This document shows, one piece after another, positions 25,363 through 34,900 of a stretch of DNA of 64,000 nucleotides (the stretch's first letter is position 1; each line of letters opens with the position of its first letter). The translations under genes and the position numbers were made by a program. The notes below the pieces were generated by a model, which did not search any database, had not been told where the DNA came from, and was given only the letters and a program-made list of their open reading frames with translations. Source of the stretch: Spirochaetales bacterium. GTDB taxonomy: Bacteria > Spirochaetota > Spirochaetia > DSM-2461. Location: positions 26,267 through 90,266 of the forward strand of contig JAFGXR010000034.1 of assembly GCA_016936555.1 (NCBI GenBank), given 5' to 3'.

Positions 25363-25836
25363 TCACATTCCCTGGAACCGGGAGATGATTCTTCCGGTTT
25401 CAGTCAGATTAAAACAGATATCGTACAGCTGATAGATACAATCGCAATCCTCATCACTGACAACTGATTCCGAACCGACTACCAGATAAGTCTGCCCTCC
25501 GAGATCCTTTTTTTCGAGAGAAACGGTGAGTACGGAGGAATTGTGCCACATATCGCCGAAGAGCCAGTCAACAGTTGTGGTAAACCGGAAATTCTTCTCC
25601 TCCCAGGCACTGACCAGTCTGGCGATTACATCGGAAGGGATCAGTATAACCGATTCGTAGAGATCATTGACCACGTAGAGATAGACGCTGCCTGTTACTT
25701 CGTTTTTCAGAAAAGAGTAGTCAACTTCATCAAAATTTTCGAAATAGGAATTCTGATATAGAGCCTGTCCGCTGATCAGAGGCTTCTGAAAATCGTTTAC
25801 AAAATACTCTGTCTGAATAAAACCTGATATACTCAT
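25363..25836 (-). CDS. Hypothetical protein, acidic, soluble
   Basis: 157 residues, not recognised. It has no signal peptide or membrane segment and is rich in aromatic and acidic residues (for example WLFGDMWHN, SDEDCDCIYQLYDIC). GGAG lies 6 nt before the ATG. It is divergent from the MarR gene, with a 100-nt intergenic region containing an inverted repeat, which suggests it may be a MarR target. It is convergent with the EF-hand-like gene. Confidence 0.6.
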   Translation of the reverse strand: MSISGFIQTEYFVNDFQKPLISGQALYQNSYFENFDEVDYSFLKNEVTGSVYLYVVNDLYESVILIPSDVIARLVSAWEEKNFRFTTTVDWLFGDMWHNSSVLTVSLEKKDLGGQTYLVVGSESVVSDEDCDCIYQLYDICFNLTETGRIISRFQGM

Positions 25837-25884
25837 AGTTCACTCCGGAGACAGATTAAGACGATTTATAAAGAATGTCTATTC

Positions 25885-25905
25885 AACTAAAGTTATAATA
25901 CTTTA
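25885..25905. promoter_or_regulatory. Operator-like inverted repeat around a TATAAT box
   Basis: TAAAGT-TATAAT-ACTTTA (25888-25905) has 6-bp arms flanking a consensus -10 hexamer, without an obvious -35. Bases 25885-25897 (AACTAAAGTTATA) are the exact complement of the 13-mer at 24719-24731. It lies between the divergent unknown gene and the MarR gene. Confidence 0.45.
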
Positions 25906-25936
25906 CGGTCAGGGAAAAATATCATACAACTAGTAT

Positions 25937-26365
25937 ATGGTTCAAAATGATACGACTGAAGAACAGTTAAAAATATTCGTCCGCCTGCTCCCGAGTATCG
26001 ACAGGCTGGTATATCCCGAACTCCCGGAATTACAGAAAGAATATAAACTCAACAAAACTCAGATAAAGACAATTATGATCACCGGCCTCTACAACGGATC
26101 GGTGATGAAAGAGCTCTGGGAGATACTCAATGTAACAAAGGGGAATTTATCAATTCTCATAGACTCGCTAGTAAACAAAGGTTTTGTAAAATGCGAAAGG
26201 CAGACCGATGACCGCAGGAAAGTGAGAGTCTATCTGACCGATACGGGAGAATTCCTATACAAGACAATCCTGAAGCAAACGGAGTCCCACATTCAGGGTA
26301 GCAAACTGAAGATAAACAAGAAGGAAACCGAGATCCTGAAGAAAATGATTACGATTATGGATTAG
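25937..26365 (+). CDS. MarR-family transcriptional regulator
   Basis: 142 residues. Winged helix with the recognition region LNVTKGNLSILIDSLVNKGFV and the wing ERQTDDRRKVRVYLTDTG, standard for MarR. The ATG has no clear ribosome site, so the start may be less certain. It probably controls itself and the divergent neighbour. Its last 4 nt overlap the convergent SDR gene. Confidence 0.87.
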   Translation: MVQNDTTEEQLKIFVRLLPSIDRLVYPELPELQKEYKLNKTQIKTIMITGLYNGSVMKELWEILNVTKGNLSILIDSLVNKGFVKCERQTDDRRKVRVYLTDTGEFLYKTILKQTESHIQGSKLKINKKETEILKKMITIMD

Positions 26366-27129
26366 GCGATTCCGCCGTTGCTGTACAGCAGCTGGCCGTT
26401 GACCCATTGCCCTTTTTCGGAACAGAGGAAGCTGACGAGATTGGCGCAATCCTCAGGTGTTCCCAATCGTTGGGAAAGGGTTATATCGCCAATAATCTTT
26501 TTAAGATTGTCATCCATCCACCCCGTATCCGTAGCTCCGGGATTAATGACATTGGCTGTTATACCCTTGTCCCGGAACTCAACAGCCGATGCCAGGACAA
26601 TACGGTCCAGAGCTCCCTTGCTGGCACCGTAGGGGAGATTTCCGGCCGTATGATCACTGGTAAGGGCGATGATTCGCCCCGATCCGGGATTTCCCCTGAA
26701 CCGCAGCCCGAATTCCCGAATCAGAAGCCAGGAGGCTCTGGCATTAATGGCAAAATGCCTGTCGAAACTATCAATTGTGGTCGTGAGAATATCGCTGTCA
26801 ACAGAATAGCAGTGGGAGAGAATCATAGCCCCGACAGATCCCTGTTCCGACTCGACTGAATCGAATAACCTTTCCGGTTCAAAGCTGTCGCTCAGATCCA
26901 CAGGATAGAGATGGACCGCGGCGCCGCAGAGTTTCAGCTCCTCTCTCAATTCCTCAACGTCTCGGTCCCGGCTGCCCCAGGGCATGGATTTATCATAGGG
27001 CTGCCAGTAGCTCAAGGCCAGGTCCCAGCCCTCTTCAGCCAGAGAGCGGGCGATGGCCGCTCCGATACCGATGCGCCGGCTGGCTCCCGTTATGAGAGCC
27101 AGAGGCCTTCTCCCGTCAGCTGAAAACAT
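26362..27129 (-). CDS. Short-chain dehydrogenase/reductase
   Basis: 255 residues. NAD(P)-binding TGASRRIGIGAA, catalytic-site region ALTSDHTAGNLPYGASKGA (Tyr-x3-Lys) and the C-terminal NGGIA typical of classical SDRs. Substrate unknown. Its start overlaps the end of the upstream ABC exporter gene by 14 nt, so it is the third gene of an operon with the two exporter genes and may modify or detoxify a related compound; that link is inference. Confidence 0.88.
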   Translation of the reverse strand: MFSADGRRPLALITGASRRIGIGAAIARSLAEEGWDLALSYWQPYDKSMPWGSRDRDVEELREELKLCGAAVHLYPVDLSDSFEPERLFDSVESEQGSVGAMILSHCYSVDSDILTTTIDSFDRHFAINARASWLLIREFGLRFRGNPGSGRIIALTSDHTAGNLPYGASKGALDRIVLASAVEFRDKGITANVINPGATDTGWMDDNLKKIIGDITLSQRLGTPEDCANLVSFLCSEKGQWVNGQLLYSNGGIA

Positions 27130-28915
27130 GGAGATCCCGCTGTCTTTCCCGCCGGAACTGCCTGGTGTACAGATCGAAATAATGTCCTCTCCGGCTCAGC
27201 AGTTCGCGATGGCTTCCCATCTCTTTGATCTTTCCGTCCTCGATAACGAGAATGCGGTCGGCATGGCGGATGGTCGAGAGCCTGTGGGCGATAACAAAAC
27301 CGGTTGATCCTTCGAGCAATGTGTCCATTCCCTTCTGGATCAGGTCTTCGGTGATGGTATCGATGGAGCTGGTCGCTTCATCCATGATGATGATTTCAGG
27401 GCGGGCCAGAATGGCACGGGCCAGAGAGATCAACTGCTTCTGTCCGACCGACAGAAGCGTTCCCTCCTCTCCGACATCCTCCTGATACTGATTCTCAAGC
27501 CCGGCAATGAAATCGTGGGCATGAGCCAGTTTCGCCGCTTCGATGACTTCCTCATCAGTCGCGTCGAGCCGTCCGTACCGGATATTATCCATAACCGTAC
27601 CGGAAAAAAGATGGGGCGTCTGGAGAACGACACCCAGTTTCGACTGGAGGGACTGCTGGGTAAATTCCCTGTAGTCCCTTCCGCCCATGAGGATCTGACC
27701 CTCTTTGGGTTCGTAGAAGCGGCATACCAGATTGACTATGGTCGATTTGCCTCCGCCCGTCGGTCCGACAAGGGCGATCGTTTCTCCGGGTTTGACTTTC
27801 AGGGAGAAATCGCTGAGAACCGGGTTGTTCTTTTCGTAGTAAAAATCCACATTTTTAAACTCGATATCCCCTTTGACCGACTCGACATCATAAGCTTCGG
27901 GGGAGTCTTTGATCTCCGGCTCCGTATCGATCAGCGAGAACACCCGTTCCGCGCTGGCCACGGCCTGCTGCATCTCTCCGTAGACTCTGGCCAGATCGGA
28001 AACCGGCCACATCATAAAGGTGATATAGCTGATGAACGCCTGTATCCCCCCGATGGTGAAGAGCCCCAGCTTGAACTGGAAACCGCCGAACCAGAGAACG
28101 GCCCCGAAGGCGACCGCCGTCAGGAGCTGGACGATGGGCAGAAAGATGGCCGACAGCCAGATGGCCCTGTAGGATGCCCCGTACATGTTGTCGGTCAGCT
28201 CTCCGAACTGGGAGAGATTTTTCTTTTCCCTGACCAGCGCCTTGATGATTTTGACGCCGGTTATGTTTTCATTAAAGGCCCCTGTAATCTTCGAATTGAT
28301 GGACCGCACTTTCCTGAACTCGCCGATGATGTACTTCTGAAATCTGAGAGCGATGGTTATTAATACGGGCAAAGCCACTGCGACGATTAGCGCCAGCTTC
28401 CAGTTTATGAGAAACATGAAAACCATGGCCGAAGTGATGTTGGTCAAAGCCCAGACCATATCGAGCAGGTTCCATGTCACCAGATCGGAGACTCTCTGAA
28501 TATCGGAGGTACAGCGTGAGATGATCCACCCGACGGGAGTCTTGTCGAAATAGGAAAAGGAGAGATCCTGCAGATGATTGAAAAGCTTCTTTCTCAAATC
28601 GTACTGGATCTGCTCGCCCAGTCTTCCGGCGCAGTAGATGAAACCGAAAACCGTTCCCGCCAGCAGAATATGAAGAGAACCGTACACAGTCATATACCGG
28701 AGAAGCAGGGGCCCGTTTCCGGGAATGACCGCTTCGTCTATGGCGTTTTTGACCATGTATGTATTAAAAGCCTCCGTAAAAGCCGTTATCATGATAAAGA
28801 TGATGAAACCGATGAGCAGCGGCCAGTGGGGCGCCGCCTGCTTCAGAATCCTCGTAGCCGTTTTAAAGGAGAGCTTGTTGCTGAAGCTCTCCTCTTTAAA
28901 ATGCGATTCAGCCAC
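27116..28915 (-). CDS. ABC exporter half-transporter (catalytic-site partner)
   Basis: 599 residues: six-helix membrane domain (about 30-330), then nucleotide-binding domain. Walker A is GPTGGGKS, the signature LSVGQ, Walker B runs into IIMDEATSS with the catalytic Glu, and the switch is AHRLS. In the pair with the upstream gene it supplies the competent Walker B. Its start overlaps the upstream gene by 8 nt. Such heterodimers export drugs, lipids or peptides; the substrate cannot be told. Confidence 0.92.
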   Translation of the reverse strand: MAESHFKEESFSNKLSFKTATRILKQAAPHWPLLIGFIIFIMITAFTEAFNTYMVKNAIDEAVIPGNGPLLLRYMTVYGSLHILLAGTVFGFIYCAGRLGEQIQYDLRKKLFNHLQDLSFSYFDKTPVGWIISRCTSDIQRVSDLVTWNLLDMVWALTNITSAMVFMFLINWKLALIVAVALPVLITIALRFQKYIIGEFRKVRSINSKITGAFNENITGVKIIKALVREKKNLSQFGELTDNMYGASYRAIWLSAIFLPIVQLLTAVAFGAVLWFGGFQFKLGLFTIGGIQAFISYITFMMWPVSDLARVYGEMQQAVASAERVFSLIDTEPEIKDSPEAYDVESVKGDIEFKNVDFYYEKNNPVLSDFSLKVKPGETIALVGPTGGGKSTIVNLVCRFYEPKEGQILMGGRDYREFTQQSLQSKLGVVLQTPHLFSGTVMDNIRYGRLDATDEEVIEAAKLAHAHDFIAGLENQYQEDVGEEGTLLSVGQKQLISLARAILARPEIIIMDEATSSIDTITEDLIQKGMDTLLEGSTGFVIAHRLSTIRHADRILVIEDGKIKEMGSHRELLSRRGHYFDLYTRQFRRERQRDLHVFS

Positions 28916-30698
28916 TTATGGCCTCCTTTTCCAGCTCCGCATCCAGTTCCGCTTCAATTTTGTTCTGCAGTTCGAAAACGTGCTTGTAAAACCCCGGAAC
29001 CGCGATGAGCGATTGATGAACGCCCCTCTGAATGATCTCCCCGTTCTTGAAGACGAGAATCTGATCGGCATCGATGAGGCTCTGGACCCGGTGGGCGATA
29101 ATAAAAGTCGTCCGGTTCTTCATCAGCGAATTGAGGGCGTCGCGTATGTTGTCTTCCGTCTCGGCATCGACGGCCGATGTGGAATCGTCGAGTATGAGAA
29201 TCCTGGGATTTTTGAGAATGGTCCGCGCTATGGCGATGCGCTGTTTCTGCCCGCCCGAGAGCGTGACCCCCTTCTCTCCCACGATCGTGTCATACTTTTC
29301 GGGGAAGGACATGATGCTCTTGTGGATGGAAGCCGCCCTGGCCGCTTCGAAGACCTCATCGTCCGAAACATCCCGGTCCACCCCGTAGGTGATATTTTCC
29401 CTGATGGATGTGGAGAAGAGAAAAGGTTCCTGTTCGACGATGCCTATATTGCGCCGGAGAAAATGACGGGAATACTCTTCAATAGGGCGTCCGTCGATCA
29501 GTAACTCCCCGCCGTCTTTCCGGTAGAATCCGGGCAGAAGATTGACGAGCGACGTCTTACCCGAACCGGTCTCCCCGAGCAGGGCGACCGAATGGCCGGG
29601 TTCGCAGATTATATTCACTTTTTTCAGCACTTTTCCGGAGTTGTCGTAACTGAAAGAGAGATCCCTGTACTCGATATGCCCTTTCAGCGGCGCATCGTCG
29701 AGACCGGTGGTCAGGTCTTCCTGATCGTTGAGCAGGATCGATGCGACTCTCCCGTAGGAAACCGATGCCGTGGACAGCTGGGCGACGATGCGGCCCATCT
29801 GCTGTATGGGCCAGATAATGGTATTGAGAAATCCGATATAGGCGACCATATCGCCGATGGACAGTTTGCCATCCATCACCATAAAAGCCGCCGTGACAAT
29901 TCCGAAGACCTGCTGCGCCGCGCAGACGATATGGGAGCTCGGCCAGTACATGGCATGGTTGATGAGAAACCGTTTGCCCCTTTTGAATTTCTCTTTGTTC
30001 TCATCGTCGAATTTCTCCATTTCGAATTCCTGGCGGGCGAAGGCCCGGACGACGCGGACTCCCGTAAGATTCTCCTGTACCGACGACGAAACCTTGCCGT
30101 CCTGGTCCTGATAGGATTCATAGGAGTCGTGGATCCTCCTGAAAAAGAAAACGGACATGGCCACCAGAAGCGGCACGACGATGATGGAGAGAAGAGCCAG
30201 CTTCATATTGAGGTAGAAAATGGAAAACAGATTGATGAGAAACATGAAAAATATCCGGGACAGGCCGGAGATCATTTCATTGTAGAAGCGCCTGATCGCA
30301 TCGACGTCGGAAGTCGATTTCTGAATCAGCTCCCCGGTTCTGGTCTGATCGTGATAGGAGAAGGACAGCTTCTGAATATGATCGAAAATGGAGTTTCTCA
30401 GATTACGGGCGATGCCCTCGGCTGTTCCCCCGACCCCTCTGGCCGTGAGAAAGGAGAACAACCCTCTTAAAAGGGCGAAGCCTATATAAAAGAGAGAGAA
30501 ATAAATGAGCGGAAAGCGCCAGTCTCCCGTATTGATGATGTCATCGACATAGTAACGGAGGACGAAATATCCGGCCGTCCCTGCCGCCACTTCGACGGCC
30601 TGAAAAAAAAGAGCCGAAAAGAATCTGACCCGGAACCCTTTAAGCAGAAACCAGAGACCGCTGCCTGAAGAGGACGGGATGTTGTTGATAGTGCGCAT
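28908..30698 (-). CDS. ABC exporter half-transporter (degenerate Walker B partner)
   Basis: 596 residues with the same layout. Walker A is GETGSGKT and the signature LSGGQ, but Walker B ends LILDDSTSA: Asp replaces the catalytic Glu. This is the known asymmetry of heterodimeric exporters such as TM287/288. GGGAGG lies 8 nt before the ATG. An imperfect inverted repeat, TTTCAGAA-N4-TTCTAAA (30715-30734), lies just upstream and may be an operator. First gene of the exporter-exporter-SDR operon. Confidence 0.92.
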   Translation of the reverse strand: MRTINNIPSSSGSGLWFLLKGFRVRFFSALFFQAVEVAAGTAGYFVLRYYVDDIINTGDWRFPLIYFSLFYIGFALLRGLFSFLTARGVGGTAEGIARNLRNSIFDHIQKLSFSYHDQTRTGELIQKSTSDVDAIRRFYNEMISGLSRIFFMFLINLFSIFYLNMKLALLSIIVVPLLVAMSVFFFRRIHDSYESYQDQDGKVSSSVQENLTGVRVVRAFARQEFEMEKFDDENKEKFKRGKRFLINHAMYWPSSHIVCAAQQVFGIVTAAFMVMDGKLSIGDMVAYIGFLNTIIWPIQQMGRIVAQLSTASVSYGRVASILLNDQEDLTTGLDDAPLKGHIEYRDLSFSYDNSGKVLKKVNIICEPGHSVALLGETGSGKTSLVNLLPGFYRKDGGELLIDGRPIEEYSRHFLRRNIGIVEQEPFLFSTSIRENITYGVDRDVSDDEVFEAARAASIHKSIMSFPEKYDTIVGEKGVTLSGGQKQRIAIARTILKNPRILILDDSTSAVDAETEDNIRDALNSLMKNRTTFIIAHRVQSLIDADQILVFKNGEIIQRGVHQSLIAVPGFYKHVFELQNKIEAELDAELEKEAISG

Positions 30699-30787
30699 AA
30701 GATGGACCTCCCCCTTTCAGAATATAGTTCTAAATAGTAGGAAAACCCAATTTTGTTTTCAAGGGAGAGAATGGGTAGAATTGAAGA

Positions 30788-31960
30788 TTATTCAACTATG
30801 GTTTTTCTTATTTTTTCCAGATAGTCAATTGATGCATTTAAGTCGAAATTTTCATTATTAATAATAATCGAATGGAAAATATTTTTAAATGGTACTGTTA
30901 ATTTTTCGTGACTGTTTCTTTCAAAGGATGGAACATAAGAATCGAAGGTATCCAAAAAAGTAAAAGCAGTATTTAAATCCTCTCTGCCGAGGGACCCGGC
31001 AATATCCGGTCTGATAGAAATCAGATCGGAATGTTCCTGAATGATTCTCTGTCCTTCGGCACTTTGAACATACTCGAGGAATTTCCGGATGCTCCTCTGG
31101 TTATCACTGGAACCGGGAGAGACAAAGCCGGAAGTGGATAAAACAGCAGTATCAGTATCGGGGAAAGGCATCCAGCCAAGATTTTCTCTAAAAATTTCAT
31201 CCGCTTCCTCGTAAAAGAAGCTACCGGAAAGAGACAAGAGAGCCCTCTCACCCTCTAGGGAATGAATCGTATCATACCAGTCATTTGATTGAGTTTCCTG
31301 GAGGAACACCCCGGCTTCTACAAGTGATGACATTAATTCAAACAACTCCAGAACACGGTCATCAGAAAAAGAAATTTTCCCTGAAAGGAGCTGGTCATGA
31401 AAGTCCTTACCGTTATTTTTCAAGTCCAGATAATCAAGCCAGATAGATGAAGTCCAGCGTATTCTGGACATAATAGAAAAATGATACCGGGAAGATAAAT
31501 CAATCAGCTCCTCAAAAGAGGCAGGAAGTTTGATACCAAGGTCATCAAGATAGGATTGACTATAATAAATACCCCAGGGGTACCATGAAACAGGGAAGAA
31601 CGTGGTATCGCTGAAAAAAACATTTGGTATAGACTTATCGAAGTTCACTTTAGGTGTCGCAAGAAGTCCGCTCTCATGAAGCTCCCTGACCTGATAATTC
31701 TTAACGAAATAATAAAGATCAGCCTTCCCGTCTTCCTCCAGGATCTGTTTATGCATTTCCTGAACCGGCTTGTATGAATAATGAACGAAACCTCCCGTTT
31801 TTTCATGAAAACCGTTAACGAGAGGAAGGATAAAATCCCGTTGAGAAGCATCCATTTCGGGAAAGACAACTGTCAGCTCAATGGGTCTTGTCCACAGAAC
31901 AACAGTTCCCGCTGCCAGAGCAGCGAGAACGATTGCTGTTAATATAACTATTCGTTTCAA
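30788..31960 (-). CDS. Extracellular solute-binding protein (family 1 type), orphan
   Basis: 390 residues from a TTG start. One N-terminal hydrophobic anchor (about 5-25) without a lipobox Cys, then a family 1 fold: ITVVF-like first strand (LTVVFPEMDAS), PVSWYPWGIYYSQSYLDDLG in the hinge region and GSFFYEEADE further on. Normally such proteins deliver sugars or polyols to an ABC importer, but none is encoded nearby. Its ribosome site GGAG lies in the last codons of the giant lipoprotein gene, whose stop is 6 nt upstream, so the two are translationally coupled. Confidence 0.82.
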   Translation of the reverse strand: MKRIVILTAIVLAALAAGTVVLWTRPIELTVVFPEMDASQRDFILPLVNGFHEKTGGFVHYSYKPVQEMHKQILEEDGKADLYYFVKNYQVRELHESGLLATPKVNFDKSIPNVFFSDTTFFPVSWYPWGIYYSQSYLDDLGIKLPASFEELIDLSSRYHFSIMSRIRWTSSIWLDYLDLKNNGKDFHDQLLSGKISFSDDRVLELFELMSSLVEAGVFLQETQSNDWYDTIHSLEGERALLSLSGSFFYEEADEIFRENLGWMPFPDTDTAVLSTSGFVSPGSSDNQRSIRKFLEYVQSAEGQRIIQEHSDLISIRPDIAGSLGREDLNTAFTFLDTFDSYVPSFERNSHEKLTVPFKNIFHSIIINNENFDLNASIDYLEKIRKTIVE

Positions 31961-31966
31961 ACTTTA

Positions 31967-34900
31967 TTACTCCGGTATGTAATAGGTAATTCTGTAATAA
32001 TCACTGGAAGCGTATCCGATAGCTTTCTCCCAGAGGTTATCATTTCCTGTATCAAACTCAATACTTGTCCTTTTACTGTCGACCTCGTAAGCCAGAGGTA
32101 TGTTCTGAGTTTCCCAGACCTCGTCAGAAGCATCTACACTTCCATCATAATTCGTATCAAAGGAGCTTTCAATTGTCGCAATCTTAAGGCCATCGAAGGA
32201 ATTCACTTTAGAGACATCAAGATAAGATATGACCGGGCTTGCCCCGTTAAGGGAAAGATCCGCCCACATACCGACAGATCCAATAGAATCAACGGTCACT
32301 TCCGGCCCGAATGAATAAGCGGTATTACCGTCAGTCGGATTATTCGTCGATTTGATGTAGCAGAGGTCTCCCGTACTGGTTTTATAGTAAGCAAGATGGA
32401 CATATCCGGAACTGTCTATTCTCATCGAGACATATTTTCCGGAATAACTGCTGTTCGCAGTGACATCCTGAGTTGTCCAGTTCGCCGCAGATGGATTTGT
32501 ACTGTTTGAATAAGCAATTTTCAATTTTTGGTTTGCGACATCGTAATAGGCTATTACAGGATACAATGTGGATGGTGTGACATCAATAGCGTTATATTCT
32601 CCTGCCTTCATATTCACATTTCTTGATCCTGTTCCACCGACAACTCTTGTTCCATCATCTGCATCATAATATCCATCAATATTAATCCAGGAAGTCTGTT
32701 CAGCAGTCTGGAATGATGTCAAATCCTTTCTGTCATATTTAATCGATTTTGTATCTGTATCATAGTAACTGATATGCGAAATATTCCCTACGGTCTTAAC
32801 TCTCTGGTTTATGAACTGCATCAGCATTTCATCATGATAGAGTTCTTCCATGTAATATGTTCTACCGGATCTCCATACCTCGACACCGCCTGCTCCATTT
32901 GCATCCCAGCTACTATTACCATAGGTATTTGCATTGTATACAACGGAAAGCTGGGTGCCGTAACTTATATCAGTGTGCTCTGCAGGATCATAGGATGAGA
33001 ATATTCTTGTTGTAGTATCATTATCATTGGAATTAACAAGAACATCAGCCAGAGAATAATTGCTCCAGGATGCATAAAGCACTCCACTTCCGTCCATCGT
33101 CATCGCGGGATGTATGGGATCCTGGCTACCAGTAAAATATCCGCGGTTTGATCCCGTCTGATTGTCATCAGACTGCCAGATATGAATATACCGGTCATCA
33201 GTCCAGAGAGATGTTCCTTCTACATAGGGATTGCTTTCCTTATTATATGTTGAAGAATTACTGTTGAGGTTATTGATCGCCGTAACACTGTTTACCGTAA
33301 CAGTCAGATATCCGCTGGCTGCAGCAGCAGGAACATTTGTAGTGATTTCTCCTGAAGCGGAACTGTTGCTTGTAGAAGTAGCTCCGATCATTACAGAGTC
33401 CCCTGTACCACCGGCGCGGAGGTTATATCCATTGATCTGAACGCCGGTCTCTCCCCGTCTCAATGGATAGAATCCCAGTTTAGAGCGGTTCGTGTTAAAT
33501 CCTGTTCTTGTTATCGACTCAATATAGGGAACGATATCATAAGTCTCCACATCGCTTACCGTCGGGTTGGAGTAGTCCCGGGCCTCGAATGTTACATCGA
33601 GATCGAGTTCAGCAATATTGGTAATTGTAGCCGAATCCCATTCATAACTGAAAGAGACAGAGTGGCCTTCCTTCCAATCGAGGGACTGATTTGTGATAAC
33701 GCCGCCATTTTTGGCTGTAAACAGACCGGAGTCCCATTCCGCCAGAATTAGTGGTGTTTCGCCTTCAATATTGAGAACGATATCCTGAACCATAGTATCG
33801 TCTGTAACTGTTCCCTGGAATTTAACGGTACCGCTTATGTCATAATCCGCACCGTTTCCGTTGTCACCCTGATCGAGATGACCATCAACAACAGAAGACT
33901 GGGTGAGCGCGGTCATGGTCAAAACAGGAGGAGCCGTATCAGCACCCTTGATTTCCACACTGATATTCTTGGTAAGCTTCAGGTCTGCGCCTTCATAGAG
34001 ACGTATTGTGAAAACAGCATCTCCTTCCGGATAGTTAACCGAGCTTGATGTATCTATAATTACTGCCGTCGTTGGCGCGGAAGTAAAAATTGTCGGGTTG
34101 CCCAGATTATCATCAATCTCGAGATTGAATCCTGTTTTGGTTCCGCCGAAAAGTTCAAAATAGAGAAGCCCCCGGCGAGCCTGGAATGCCTGGGGATAGG
34201 CAATCTGTTCGGAAGGTTCGACCGTACCGTCATTATCGAGGTCCGATCCGACGATAAGCATGATTTCCACGTAATGAGAGGCATTACCGGCTTTATCGTA
34301 GATAACGTAATGTACTTCGACGGCCTGGTTATTATCTATATAGCTCGTATTGAACCATGTTGCCCAGCTTGTTTCTCCCGAAGCGTAAGATATATCCTCA
34401 ATAAAACCATCTCCATCATTATCTATAAGTCCCTGTTCGGTCGTATCGTCAATCACGATAAAATCGGAAGCATTGGAATCTAAAGGATAAATGACATCAC
34501 CGTTACCGTCTCCGAAGTCACGGGTTGTCGATGTGCTGACAGCACCGGTCAGAGGAGTAATGATATTGCCTTCCTGGGCTATGTACACTTCAACCCGGCC
34601 AAAACTGCTGACGACTCCCGTATCTTTTGCCGTTCCCGAAATGGTAATGCTGTTACCAGCATCATATACTCCGCCGGCTGATCCGATATCATCAACTTTG
34701 CCCGTATAGGCACCAGTCGGTGCAATATTATCTACGCTCAATTCAAGATTACTGAACGACTGATATCCGGTTGTATCCGTAACTTTAAGACGTACTTTAA
34801 CGATAGCGGAATTATCAGCAAGACCCAATCCGCCGGCACCGACTGTCGCTTCGGAATCTTTATTGATGTCCAGTGAATAGCTTAATGTGTTTCCACTGTA

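Noticed and set aside
25894..25899. TATAAT as a full promoter for the MarR gene.
   Set aside because: No -35 at 16-18 nt on either strand; kept only as part of an operator-like repeat.
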